Shown in pieces: positions 55,901 to 64,000 of a stretch of DNA of 64,000 bases (position 1 is the first letter of the stretch; each line of letters opens with the position of its first letter). The notes under the pieces are model-generated. The model saw only the letters and a program-made list of their open reading frames with translations, had not been told where the DNA came from and searched no databases. The stretch covers positions 650,501-714,500 of the forward strand of contig OZ024878.1 of NCBI GenBank assembly GCA_964017185.1. Reading direction: 5' to 3'. The stretch comes from Rugalucina vietnamica (Eukaryota; Mollusca; Bivalvia; Lucinida; Lucinidae). The position numbers and the translations under genes were made by a program.

Positions 55901-56726
55901 TTTCGTTCAAAATTGATCTTATTTTAAATTGACCGTTTTTACGTCACTGTAATGGCAACCGATGGAAGATTTTTTTTCAACAATTGGGAAACGGATTGAT
56001 TTGTGAGGGTATAAACCATTCAAACGGTAGATATAAGATATATTTTAACACATCATACATGAGGCTTCTATCGGAAGATGTAGGATGAGTGCCAATCGCT
56101 AGAAAACATTTGTTACGCCTCTCAATTTATGGAAAATAGATCGTTTGGCTGTCAGAAAAATGAAAATATAAAAGTCCAAATATAAAAAGAAAATGAAAAT
56201 ATCGACTGCCAAACGGTCTATATTATAGATCTACATTGACAACAACCTGACCCACATTGAAGAAAAAAATGTTGTAAGCCAAAGATGAAAACATCTACTT
56301 GAACAGATTCCACACTGCATGTCATGATGTGTACATCATATTTTACGCACACACGTGACTCGTCCATTCATAAATTTCGACACTATTCTATCTATAAACT
56401 TCCACAAGCAAGAAAATCAGGGATCTGTTTGACAAGGGTGGGCTTCTCATTTGTTAGAATATGGTTTGGGTAACAACTTGACATATAAGCAACTAAATAA
56501 GAATCATCAATGAGCTTTACTATCATCTAGCATCGCAATAAAGCCTCATTATTTGTTTATTTATGCAGATGACCTACTTTCACAATGAGGAAGACAAAGG
56601 CATGGAAATCATTAAACGCATTTATCGAAGGAAATTTAACTGAATGAAGAACATAAAAACATATTTCTATACAGCACTTGCTTCGATGAAAATGACTGTG
56701 ACTATCACTTACTTTTCTGAAGGCAT
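46845..56726 (-). CDS. PTMA: Prothymosin-alpha-like acidic nuclear protein, four exons
   Basis: Joined exons 56713-56726, 53588-53684, 49284-49374 and 46845-46987 give 345 nt, 114 residues plus stop, with all phases consistent. Prothymosin alpha is a disordered, highly acidic nuclear chaperone of histone H1. The N-terminal half holds TKTVEDVKKAVEEAEK, comparable to the TKDLKEKKEVVEEAENG block of vertebrate prothymosin. The middle is Glu/Asn-rich. The C-terminal part EKRALEDEEAADTEESSPTK then KTKTDEK matches the GKRAAEDDE...TKKQKTDE end that carries the nuclear localisation signal. No Cys, no Trp, no aromatic residue apart from none seen in the joined product. Less acidic than the vertebrate form and lacks its uninterrupted Asp/Glu run. 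It could instead be parathymosin-like; the family call is strong, the exact orthologue less so. Confidence 0.8.
47318..47626. mobile_element. CAGGG-end MITE (family E), copy 1
   Basis: 309 bp; ends CATGGGATTTTTTG / AAAAAAATCTCTG, with CTGCC at 47313-47317 and 47627-47631. Contains AAGCCCTAGAGCCTTTCTAA and GGGGCCTTACTTCGGCCCCT. Confidence 0.75.
47713..48149. mobile_element. PIF/Harbinger-type MITE
   Basis: 437 bp; ends GGCCTGAAT.. and ..TTCAGCC continuing to TTTGTCCTTTACCTACCCA / GGGTAGGTAGGTAAAGGACA, with TTA at 47710-47712 and 48150-48152. GG-starting TIR plus TTA duplication is typical of the superfamily. Confidence 0.7.
48491..49245. mobile_element. TIR element with AGTGTTTCCCC ends
   Basis: 755 bp; AGTGTTTCCCCCAGCC left, GGCTAGGGGAAACACT right. 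Internal AAAGGGCACTTTCAGC and AAAGGGCATGGCGCTGG repeats at opposite ends. The termini look hAT-like, but no clean 8-bp duplication was seen. Confidence 0.65.
49284..49374 (-). CDS. PTMA: PTMA exon 3
   Basis: Acceptor TTTTTGTAG, donor ACAG|GTATTT; 91 nt. Encodes AQDEKEETKEENGTSQEKEE then NVNQNATEST. Confidence 0.8.
49679..51371 (-). mobile_element. CAGGG-end MITE (family E), copy 2, interrupted
   Basis: CAGGGATTTTTTTCGGG left, CCAAAAAAATCCCTG right, flanked by ATATG (49674-49678, 51372-51376). About 354 bp without the insertion at 49733-51066. Confidence 0.8.
49733..51066. mobile_element. Long-TIR element starting CAC, 5-bp TSD
   Basis: 1,334 bp with terminal inverted repeats of about 100 bp (CACGGCTAACAAACCTTTAA, then ATGCGTAACC, CCTTCCGGTT, AAAAGGTAAACAAA), flanked by AATGA (49728-49732, 51067-51071). 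No transposase frame. CAC termini with 5-bp duplications recall Transib-type elements (inference). Confidence 0.8.
52363..52576 (-). mobile_element. tRNA-derived SINE, type 2, copy 3
   Basis: Reverse orientation; head (plus strand end) CTACCACTACGCCACCGTGC, B-box inverse GGATCTAACCC, and the GTTGAGGCTTAACGTCCCAG tail. Confidence 0.82.
52858..53440. mobile_element. Foldback element of about 580 bp
   Basis: Left arm ACTGTCTGAACACCATCTTT, CAGAAACTGCATTTTTCAAA; right arm is the inverse (TTTTGAAAAATGCAGTTTCT, AGATGGTGTTCAGACAGTAG). Pairing continues inward (GCCACAAAAAGTTTGAAAAT / ATTTTCAAATTTTTTGTGGC), so most of the element is one large palindrome. Confidence 0.8.
53588..53684 (-). CDS. PTMA: PTMA exon 2
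   Basis: Acceptor CTTTCCAG, donor GAGAAG|GTAAAC; 97 nt. Completes K5 then encodes EEVQTTTETKETREIKTKTV and EDVKKAVEEAEK. Confidence 0.82.
53756..53783. repeat. CTAT microsatellite
   Basis: CTATCTATCTATCTATCTAT then CTCTATAT. Confidence 0.9.
54350..54960. repeat. Degenerate direct repeats (GGTTACCTGTTTTTCCAATATT type)
   Basis: The phrase TCTGGTTACCTGT plus ATATT recurs near 54445, 54608, 54818 and 54905, with GAGCTGGGAACCAGCAGA-type sequences between. A diverged copy is at about 52780. Ancient tandem or SINE-like repeat. Confidence 0.5.
55015..55255. mobile_element. Palindromic element family H, copy 4
   Basis: TGCCCATGCAATGTATAGAT start; arms TATTTTTGCTCAAAACATAG and CTATGTTTTGGAGCAAAAAT around CACCTCGCCGAGGCGG. 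Confidence 0.7.
55256..55640. repeat. G/T-rich low-complexity block
   Basis: Contains TTTTTTTTTGGGGGGGGGGG at about 55420-55440 and long G/T-rich sequence; open frames here are compositional. Confidence 0.6.
55641..56700. other. PTMA intron 1, nothing recognised apart from CAA repeats
   Basis: A (CAA)n tract at 55779-55826; remaining sequence is AT-rich without identifiable features. Confidence 0.5.
56713..56726 (-). CDS. PTMA: PTMA exon 1 (start codon)
   Basis: ATG at 56724-56726 in context AAAATGC; encodes MPSE plus AA of the Lys codon, then GTAAGTG donor. A short first coding exon is usual for the family. The frame stays open upstream of this ATG for about 65 codons, but that stretch has no prothymosin character and is read as 5' UTR. 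Confidence 0.75.
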
Positions 56727-56834
56727 TTTCGACTTGAATTTGTTGCTGGAGCTGGAAATGTTGTAGCAAACCTCACCGGTATGGGATCGCAGACGACTGA
56801 ACTTCCCGCCGATACGCTCCGTAAATTCTTCGAT

Positions 56835-56921
56835 CACGTGGCCAAATAAAGTGATTGATTGGTCAATAAAAATATTTTCACGAGCTAGAGGGCGCAAAAT
56901 GATCATGTGATTAGGCACGTG
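56835..56921 (-). promoter_or_regulatory. PTMA-like proximal promoter: two E-boxes and a CCAAT box
   Basis: Canonical CACGTG at 56835-56840 and 56916-56921 (109 and 190 bp before the ATG), and CCAAT on the minus strand at 56858-56862. Vertebrate prothymosin alpha is a well-known Myc target through CACGTG; whether these sites are used here is inference. Confidence 0.6.
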
Positions 56922-57179
56922 ATGCAAAAAATGGCCTCAATTAGTGTAAACTTTGATGATATTAATTTTCTTTTGAAGGTAATTACATTGTTATTCGAAG
57001 TAATTCAGGCTTGACAGTTTAAGAGACAATGCACCTACATCAGTCGCACATGCTCACATTATTCATGTAATTGCCATCAGTGTAAGAGAAAAGATTCACG
57101 GTGTTTGATTTAAGTGGGTGTAAGTTTTAATTGATAAAGTGCTTAAATTCGGACAGAACATGTAATAAAAGTAAGAAAC

Positions 57180-57800
57180 AAGACATACAAAACAGTGTAG
57201 TCTATACAATCACTGCAATCTTCTTCTTTCTGATAATGGCACTCCCTCAATTACTGAGGATTATCTGCCATGCGCTAGAATGGTATTTACAATGAGTTTG
57301 GAAAAAAGATAGGTATTTGTGCTAAAGGAGCGTTAAAAGTAAATTACAGAGTGGACTAAAACTTTGCATTAAAACTATGTACAGGGATGAACTCGGTTAG
57401 TCAAGGATGGGTATGAAGACTGGGACAGTAAGGAGGCCCTTGAAGCCCTCCACTGTCTCTGCAGATACAATAGGTGTTCGGGGAAGCATTTGGGATGGGT
57501 CATTAAAACTATTTACAAGAAGCTAGACAGAGGCATACTAAAACGTATACCTCTGGACCCTTGGTTCTAAATAAGAGCCTTAAATTCTTCCGTGGTCTTA
57601 GATGTGACCACTGAAGAAGGAAGACTATTCCACAGTGGAATAGTCCTTGGGAAGAATGAATTCTTCAGGGCATCAGTATATTAAAGACATGTATCTTGTG
57701 TACTGTGAATCATGAGATGCCCTGGTAGATCTTAATCTGGGTGCCGGGGTCAGATATTTATCTTTGTCAAGAGACACTGTCTGATGTGCTACCGACTGCG
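57180..57800 (-). pseudogene. Broken 3' end of a non-LTR (CR1/jockey-like) retrotransposon ORF2
   Basis: On the minus strand, 57567-57683 reads YTDALKNSFFPRTIPLWNSL then PSSVVTSKTTEEFKALI and a stop. This is the hallmark SFFPRTIxxWNSLP C-terminus of LINE reverse-transcriptase proteins. Upstream, a stop and a frame change interrupt related sequence (RSTRASHDSQYTRYMSLIY in another frame). 57180-57566 is probably its 3' UTR. A dead fragment. Confidence 0.75.
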
Positions 57801-57812
57801 CCAGTCCACCCC

Positions 57813-58178
57813 CAGGGATTTTTTGGGCAATTTTGGGAAGGGGCCCTAGGGCCTTTCTGATTGGGCAAATTTAGCGACGTAAACCCTGATTTTGGGAAAT
57901 TTTCAAAATATTCACAATTGATAATATTTTCAAATGTGACCTACCTTATTAAGGTAAATATTTCATTTAGAATCATTAAATAATAACTTATAATCAAAGC
58001 TAAACACTGTTTCAAACAGCAAAGTTTAAATTTCACAATGTATGGAACTGTTAAAAAAAAATCAGCTTTGATTGGGATTTTTTTTTTCTTCAAATTCATA
58101 ATTGGGAAAAAAGTCACCCAAATTGCATTGGGAATGGGGCCTTATTTCGGCCTCTTGAGACACCCGAAAAAAATCCCT
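57813..58178 (+). mobile_element. CAGGG-end MITE (family E), copy 3
   Basis: CAGGGATTTTTTGGGCAATT start; GGGGCCCTAGGGCCTTTCTG; end CACCCGAAAAAAATCCCT. Flanks ACCCC / GCCCC are a 4-of-5 target duplication. Confidence 0.75.
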
Positions 58179-58309
58179 CGCCCCACAACACAGATCATAG
58201 CTAGACCCCAAATACATGCAGCTGGGCAATATTCTCATAAAAGGAGACATTCTCTACATCAGGGGACAGTGCCATACAGTACAATGTATTTTTTTCATGA
58301 TGTGTTTAA

Positions 58310-58792
58310 ATTCTGTCTCCCAAACGGGAGACAGGAAATGGCTTCAATATAGCGATTCAGATGCATGTTGGTATCTTCTGCTTGAGAATTTATCGAAAAC
58401 CAGGCACTGCTGACGAATAAATCACCCAAAAAAAACTAAACAATTCTTCCATGTCTGAAATCTAGAAACCAGACGGGGCCTCTGTTCTTATTCACGCGGT
58501 GCACCTTTTTGAAGCAACGGATAAAAGATAGATTTAGTAAGACTGGTGTTTCCATTTTTGGTTTTAAGATGCGCTTTTTCAAACCAAAGTGCGCAGAACA
58601 TTCTAAACATGTGCCATTTTTCACAGTGTCCCCCAGTGAGGAGATTGTCCTCCAAATTGGAGACTAATTTGTCTCCGAAATGGGAGATATTCCTCCGATC
58701 GAGGGACATCTGACTGTTTCAGAATCTTTCTATTTTATAACATAACTTGTCTCTTAAAACAGAGATTGTTGCTCTAAATGGAGATTGTCTCC
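58310..58792. repeat. GGAGAC short-palindrome region
   Basis: Repeated small inverted motifs: GTCTCCCAAACGGGAGAC (58314), TCCTCCAAATTGGAGAC, GTCTCCGAAATGGGAGA and TCTAAATGGAGATTGTCTCC. No gene seen; function unknown. Confidence 0.5.
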
Positions 58793-59767
58793 TGTGACGA
58801 ATATCCATTTTAAAAACCGCAGTTTGTGTTGAAATTTCTTTAAAAGTTCTAAGTTTGATATTCGCCATGTAAAAACGCCTAACTCTGACAGTTTTCCCGA
58901 TTAAAATTGACGTATCCACTGTTTTACAAGGTGGTCGCTTTCGCACCTGATTCACCTACTTAGTTTTCTAGAATGGACTTTCCCGTTATAATGGAACAAC
59001 CCGGATATTGCACGTGACTGGATGGGTATAAAAGGAGCAAGCGAGGCAGTGATAGTCATTATTGTGAAAGAAGTCGGACGGTTTAGATCGAAGAGAGAGA
59101 CTGCAGGCAGTTGTTGATGATGTAGTAGTAAATAGGCTTCGTGGCACGGAGCTCAGGCTTTGGGATAAGGAGAGATCATTGCGATAGCTCTTATCCTCTA
59201 GTGTTGAACCTCTTAGTGCTGAACGAACATTTGAGACTCTTTGGCCGCAGAGATCATTGCGATAGCTGGGCCTTGGTCACAGAGATCATTGCGATAGCTG
59301 GACCAATATGGAGTCTCAAATAGAAGTTCCTGGGAAGCCAGTGATTTAGGCTATAGTGGGATAGCCAACGAAACCATAGGGGTTTCAAGCCTGTCAGTGT
59401 TGAGCAAATGGCGTTTTGAATTATGAGTTCCTGGACGTAGATTGTGTTTGAAACCATCCAGTCACATATCAAGTATTGTTATAGAACTATTATCCAGCAT
59501 AGTCAGACAGTAACCTATTTCTAAAACGACGTGTATGAACCACACCAAGACCTAGGGCGAGGGTTGGGATCCCATAAAACCGGTTTAAGCCCCCTAGTAA
59601 TTGTATTACTAACCGTTCCAAGGCGGTGCTCTTGGCGTGGCTCATCTCGTCCAAACCTCAATATAGTAGTTTTTAAATAGTATCTTGCTCGGTACGTATT
59701 ACAACTATTAAAGCTTTCGTAGTCTATGATATACAGAAGTAAATGGTTCGGTCCTTAAAACGTTACA
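58793..59767 (+). repeat. LTR 1 of the array
   Basis: TGTGACG...CGTTACA ends. Contains CACGTGAC (59011), TATAAAAG (59027-59034) as a Pol II core promoter, three direct copies of GAGATCATTGCGATAGCT, ATTAAA near 59707, and the segment shared with repeat family G. Identical layout in LTRs 2 and 3. Confidence 0.92.
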
Positions 59768-59953
59768 TTTGGTGGCAGCGGTGGGATAATGACAACTGCC
59801 AGACCGGAGTTGCCTTATCCATGCATATCCAAAATCACATTATTCGAACTATTGGGGAACCTTTTGCTTTTAATTCTTTAGGCATAAGAACCTAGTTGGA
59901 GACATAAATATATAAAACAAAATTCGGGACGAATTCTCTTGAAGGGGAGATAG
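59768..59953 (+). other. Internal region 1 with tRNA-Leu primer-binding site
   Basis: TGGTGGCAGCGGTGGGAT at 59770-59787 is an exact 18-nt complement of the 3' end of metazoan tRNA-Leu(UAG/AAG) including CCA, as I recall it. Polypurine tract GAAGGGGAGATAG abuts the next LTR. No coding capacity. Confidence 0.88.
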
Positions 59954-60928
59954 TGTGACGAATATCCATTTTAAAAACCGCAGTTTGTGTTGAAATTTCT
60001 TTAAAAGTTCTAAGTTTGATATTCGCCATGTAATAACGCCTAACTCTGACAGTTTTCCCGATTAAAATTGACGTATCCACTGTTTTACAAGGTGGTCGCT
60101 TTCGCACCTGATTCACCTACTTAGTTTTCTAGAATGGACTTTCCCGTTATAATGGAACAACCCGGATATTGCACGTGACTGGATGGGTATAAAAGGAGCA
60201 AGCGAGGCAGTGATAGTCATTATTGTGAAAGAAGTCGGACGGTTTAGATCGAAGAGAGAGACTGCAGGCAGTTGTTGATGATGTAGTAGTAAATAGGCTT
60301 CGTGGCACGGAGCTCAGGCTTTGGGATAAGGAGAGATCATTGCGATAGCTCTTATCCTCTAGTGTTGAACCTCTTAGTGCTGAACGAACATTTGAGACTC
60401 TTTGGCCGCAGAGATCATTGCGATAGCTGGGCCTTGGTCACAGAGATCATTGCGATAGCTGGACCAATATGGAGTCTCAAATAGAAGTTCCTGGGAAGCC
60501 AGTGATTTAGGCTATAGTGGGATAGCCAACGAAACCATAGGGGTTTCAAGCCTGTCAGTGTTGAGCAAATGGCGTTTTGAATTATGAGTTCCTGGACGTA
60601 GATTGTGTTTGAAACCATCCAGTCACATATCAAGTATTGTTATAGAACTATTATCCAGCATAGTCAGACAGTAACCTATTTCTAAAACGACGTGTATGAA
60701 CCACACCAAGACCTAGGGCGAGGGTTGGGATCCCATAAAACCGGTTTAAGCCCCCTAGTAATTGTATTACTAACCGTTCCAAGGCGGTGCTCTTGGCGTG
60801 GCTCATCTCGTCCAAACCTCAATATAGTAGTTTTTAAATAGTATCTTGCTCGGTACGTATTACAACTATTAAAGCTTTCGTAGTCTATGATATACAGAAG
60901 TAAATGGTTCGGTCCTTAAAACGTTACA
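59954..60928 (+). repeat. LTR 2 of the array
   Basis: Starts 1,161 bp after LTR 1; TATAAAAG at about 60188. Confidence 0.93.
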
Positions 60929-61114
60929 TTTGGTGGCAGCGGTGGGATAATGACAACTGCCAGACCGGAGTTGCCTTATCCATGCATATCCAAAATCACA
61001 TTATTCGAACTATTGGGGAACCTTTTGCTTTTAATTCTTTAGGCATAAGAACCTAGTTGGAGACATAAATATATAAAACAAAATTCGGGACGAATTCTCT
61101 TGAAGGGGAGATAG
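60929..61114 (+). other. Internal region 2 of the array
   Basis: Same 186-bp sequence as internal region 1. Confidence 0.92.
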
Positions 61115-62089
61115 TGTGACGAATATCCATTTTAAAAACCGCAGTTTGTGTTGAAATTTCTTTAAAAGTTCTAAGTTTGATATTCGCCATGTAATAACGC
61201 CTAACTCTGACAGTTTTCCCGATTAAAATTGACGTATCCACTGTTTTACAAGGTGGTCGCTTTCGCACCTGATTCACCTACTTAGTTTTCTAGAATGGAC
61301 TTTCCCGTTATAATGGAACAACCCGGATATTGCACGTGACTGGATGGGTATAAAAGGAGCAAGCGAGGCAGTGATAGTCATTATTGTGAAAGAAGTCGGA
61401 CGGTTTAGATCGAAGAGAGAGACTGCAGGCAGTTGTTGATGATGTAGTAGTAAATAGGCTTCGTGGCACGGAGCTCAGGCTTTGGGATAAGGAGAGATCA
61501 TTGCGATAGCTCTTATCCTCTAGTGTTGAACCTCTTAGTGCTGAACGAACATTTGAGACTCTTTGGCCGCAGAGATCATTGCGATAGCTGGGCCTTGGTC
61601 ACAGAGATCATTGCGATAGCTGGACCAATATGGAGTCTCAAATAGAAGTTCCTGGGAAGCCAGTGATTTAGGCTATAGTGGGATAGCCAACGAAACCATA
61701 GGGGTTTCAAGCCTGTCAGTGTTGAGCAAATGGCGTTTTGAATTATGAGTTCCTGGACGTAGATTGTGTTTGAAACCATCCAGTCACATATCAAGTATTG
61801 TTATAGAACTATTATCCAGCATAGTCAGACAGTAACCTATTTCTAAAACGACGTGTATGAACCACACCAAGACCTAGGGCGAGGGTTGGGATCCCATAAA
61901 ACCGGTTTAAGCCCCCTAGTAATTGTATTACTAACCGTTCCAAGGCGGTGCTCTTGGCGTGGCTCATCTCGTCCAAACCTCAATATAGTAGTTTTTAAAT
62001 AGTATCTTGCTCGGTACGTATTACAACTATTAAAGCTTTCGTAGTCTATGATATACAGAAGTAAATGGTTCGGTCCTTAAAACGTTACA
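61115..62089 (+). repeat. LTR 3 of the array
   Basis: Ends CGTTACA at 62089; followed by CTCC target duplication instead of a primer-binding site. Confidence 0.93.
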
Positions 62090-62125
62090 CTCCATATCTG
62101 AGAATATTGCCTAGCTGACATGTAA

Positions 62126-63275
62126 CAGGCTGTCAACCAATTCCTATATTCCTATTAAACTCCTACATTTTGGGTCCAAATCCTATATTTTTAAGCACCT
62201 CCTATATTCCTATAAACTCTCCTATATTTTGAAAATATTTCCTATATTTTTAGGAAATTTTGTTGTTGATGAATGATCAAATATAGTAAATAGTAGTGCT
62301 CTGAAACTGCTTTTTGCCTCTTTATCTTCATTCTTTGTGGAACTGAATGATTATATTATATAGTGCATAAATAAATGGTCATTATGTCACTCCTTAGTTA
62401 GGGTAACTTTTAAGTCCAAAGCATGTCCCATTTTCATAACAATTAATAAATGATATATATCTTAGTTTCCATTAAAGTTGTCATGTTTTTATATTGTGTA
62501 TTTTTTATCTATTTTCTTTCTTCTATGCCTTAATTTTCTTGTAAATTGATGCAACTTACAGTGTACACTTGATCCAAGGAAAGGCTGAGATCACAGGAGG
62601 CAAAGGTATGTACCCTAGAGCTTCTGGGGGCCGCCTAGGCCCCCAGACCCCCACCTAATTTCAAGAGATAATTACAAACAGTAATGTATTAATAAACATT
62701 TGGCATTTCTGTGCTATATTATGGACTTTGGAACTTGATTTCAGCTAAGATTTGGAGTTTTGGATTTATTTTATCTTTGAGAAAGAATATGATAACTTAC
62801 TCTTTCACTACGAATTTTTATTTTATTTTCTACTTTTATAAACGATCAGTGTGAAAAATAAAAGGAGGTCTAAGTTTACATGTAAAGAATAGTTGACTTT
62901 AATTTTCTCTTTTTTTCTTAATATATTTATATAAAAACCTTTAATTCTGTGAGGGTCAGCTAATGGGCATGTGTAGTAGTAACACCTTCCTGCATAATGC
63001 TTCAGCACACTTCATCATCACATAAATGGTCATATGTCTGGATTGTGATGCTGTGAAACTGAATGTTTATTTTATCTAGATATTTTAGACATTAATTAAT
63101 GTGGAATAAGTTAATGTGGAGGTAAGGATTGTAAGTATAAGAGCATAGAATGATGCGATTTTCACGAGAAAACTCCTATATTTTTTCCTCAAAATGAGCT
63201 AAAACCTCCTATATTTCTAAGAAAAAAATCCTATATAAACTCCTATATTTTTTAGGAGACTTGGTTGACAGCCTG
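62126..63275. mobile_element. TIR element with TCCTATATTT clusters
   Basis: 1,150 bp; CAGGCTGTCAACCAA left and TTGGTTGACAGCCTG right. Each end carries a cluster of TCCTATAT(T) motifs (six to eight left, about five right), as expected for subterminal transposase-binding repeats. ATGTA lies next to both ends with a one-base offset. No transposase frame. Confidence 0.75.
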
Positions 63276-64000
63276 ATGTATATCTTCACATTTTTGATAC
63301 TTTCAATACAACACAGAGTGTTATAAAGAGGTTGTATATTTCTCACAGCATTGACTTGGGTGTTAAAGTGAGGAGCAAAGATTTTAACCATTGTCTAAAG
63401 GTTGATTAGCCAAAATCCTGGCTACTACAGACATCAAAACATTCACAAATGTGTTTCAGTTCCCTAATGGGCATAGCATCATCATCGCCACTGAGTAGGG
63501 GTAACAAGGTAACTCACTACAATACAGCAGGTGAAGAGATAGCCAAAGAAGCAAAATGGCCATGAGGAAATAGTGTATTGTAACGCGCAGCCAAGCCAAG
63601 CCACAGCAAACCCGGTCGGTGGAAAAGCATGCTCATCCACCAAGGGTGGTTTACTGTGCTTTATACGACAACACTAATATATGTACTCGATTCACAAAGT
63701 TTCAAGTTTGAAATTTGCATATTACAAGCACTCAATATGTCGCTAATACGATGCACCAACATATTTTTCCAAGGGAGGCTATCCCGTCACAGTATTTTAG
63801 TGGAGTGGTGCATGAGATCATGATGATAGGGAAAAAATCATCTCATCAGACTTTATAAGTCTACACTGCATATAGATGTGACTGATTTTCATAGCTAATT
63901 TAAGGAGATAACTTTACGTGGCAGTTTCTATGAAGTGAAAGGACTTTCAAGGCCAAACTTCTGGAAAATTTCTTCATTGATCAGAGTTGTGTGTGGAAAA
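63276..64000. other. Right flank, nothing recognised
   Basis: No exon-like, TIR or satellite structure found; short open frames have no family resemblance. Confidence 0.45.

Larger units (their letters stand above)
58793..62089 (+). mobile_element. Tandem LTR-internal-LTR-internal-LTR array (TRIM-like)
   Basis: Three 975-bp LTRs with exact 1,161-bp periodicity and two 186-bp internal regions. The whole array is bounded by CTCC (58789-58792, 62090-62093). Internal regions hold only a primer-binding site and a polypurine tract, so mobilisation would need another element's proteins. LTRs 2 and 3 look identical; LTR 1 differs at one base seen (TAAAAACGCC versus TAATAACGCC). One insertion followed by unequal exchange, or insertion of a tandem cDNA, explains it. 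Confidence 0.92.

Noticed and set aside
56709..56927. Longer N-terminus for the prothymosin-like protein from an upstream in-frame ATG
   Set aside because: The extension overlaps the promoter motifs, has no prothymosin character, and the MPSEK start matches the short first exon of the family.
59141..61794. Three identical 60- to 74-codon ORF sets between 58.7 and 61.8 kb as a gene cluster
   Set aside because: They fall inside the 975-bp LTRs and repeat with the 1,161-bp period; no domain is recognisable.

Overview
This is eukaryotic genomic DNA. It has spliced genes, AT-rich introns and dense transposon debris. The nucleobindin and prothymosin-like genes, the tRNA-headed SINEs and the satellite-bearing repeats suggest a lophotrochozoan, most likely a bivalve mollusc; that placement is inference, not read directly.

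Layout. (1) About 1.3-30.6 kb, + strand: nearly all of a nucleobindin (NUCB) gene. Ten constitutive-type exons join in one frame (1,587 nt, 528 codons plus stop). The signal-peptide exon lies upstream of the window. Two exons are duplicated. The pair 16027-16117 / 21035-21125 has equal length and phase, and using both creates an immediate stop, so it behaves like a mutually exclusive pair. The second pair is 27966-28091 and a shortened copy at 27824 that runs into a stop. The introns hold a 27-bp minisatellite, tandem-repeat elements (families B, C and D), a ten-copy palindromic MITE family, a piggyBac-type MITE and SINEs. (2) 31.9-38.8 kb: a complete, very young LTR retrotransposon on the - strand. 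It has 820-bp LTRs with two differences seen, a TAAT target duplication and one intact 1,649-residue ORF. The domain order is gag, protease, integrase, reverse transcriptase, RNase H, which is the Gmr1-type order. It sits inside an older TTA-flanked MITE. (3) 39-46.7 kb: SINE, MITE and satellite-element debris. (4) 46.7-56.9 kb, - strand: a four-exon gene for a 114-residue acidic protein that I read as prothymosin alpha, with two CACGTG E-boxes and a CCAAT box just upstream. Its introns hold a three-level nest of transposons. (5) 57.2-57.8 kb: a broken non-LTR retrotransposon 3' end. (6) 58.8-62.1 kb: a tandem LTR-internal-LTR-internal-LTR array (975-bp LTRs, 186-bp internals) with a tRNA-Leu primer site and one CTCC target duplication around the whole array. 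(7) 62.1-63.3 kb: a TIR element with a cluster of TCCTATAT motifs, then featureless sequence.

NUCB and PTMA are convergent, with the retrotransposon between them. Most short ORFs in the window are frames through repeats. Exon boundaries were set by reading GT/AG sites and checking that phases add up; transcript data were not available.
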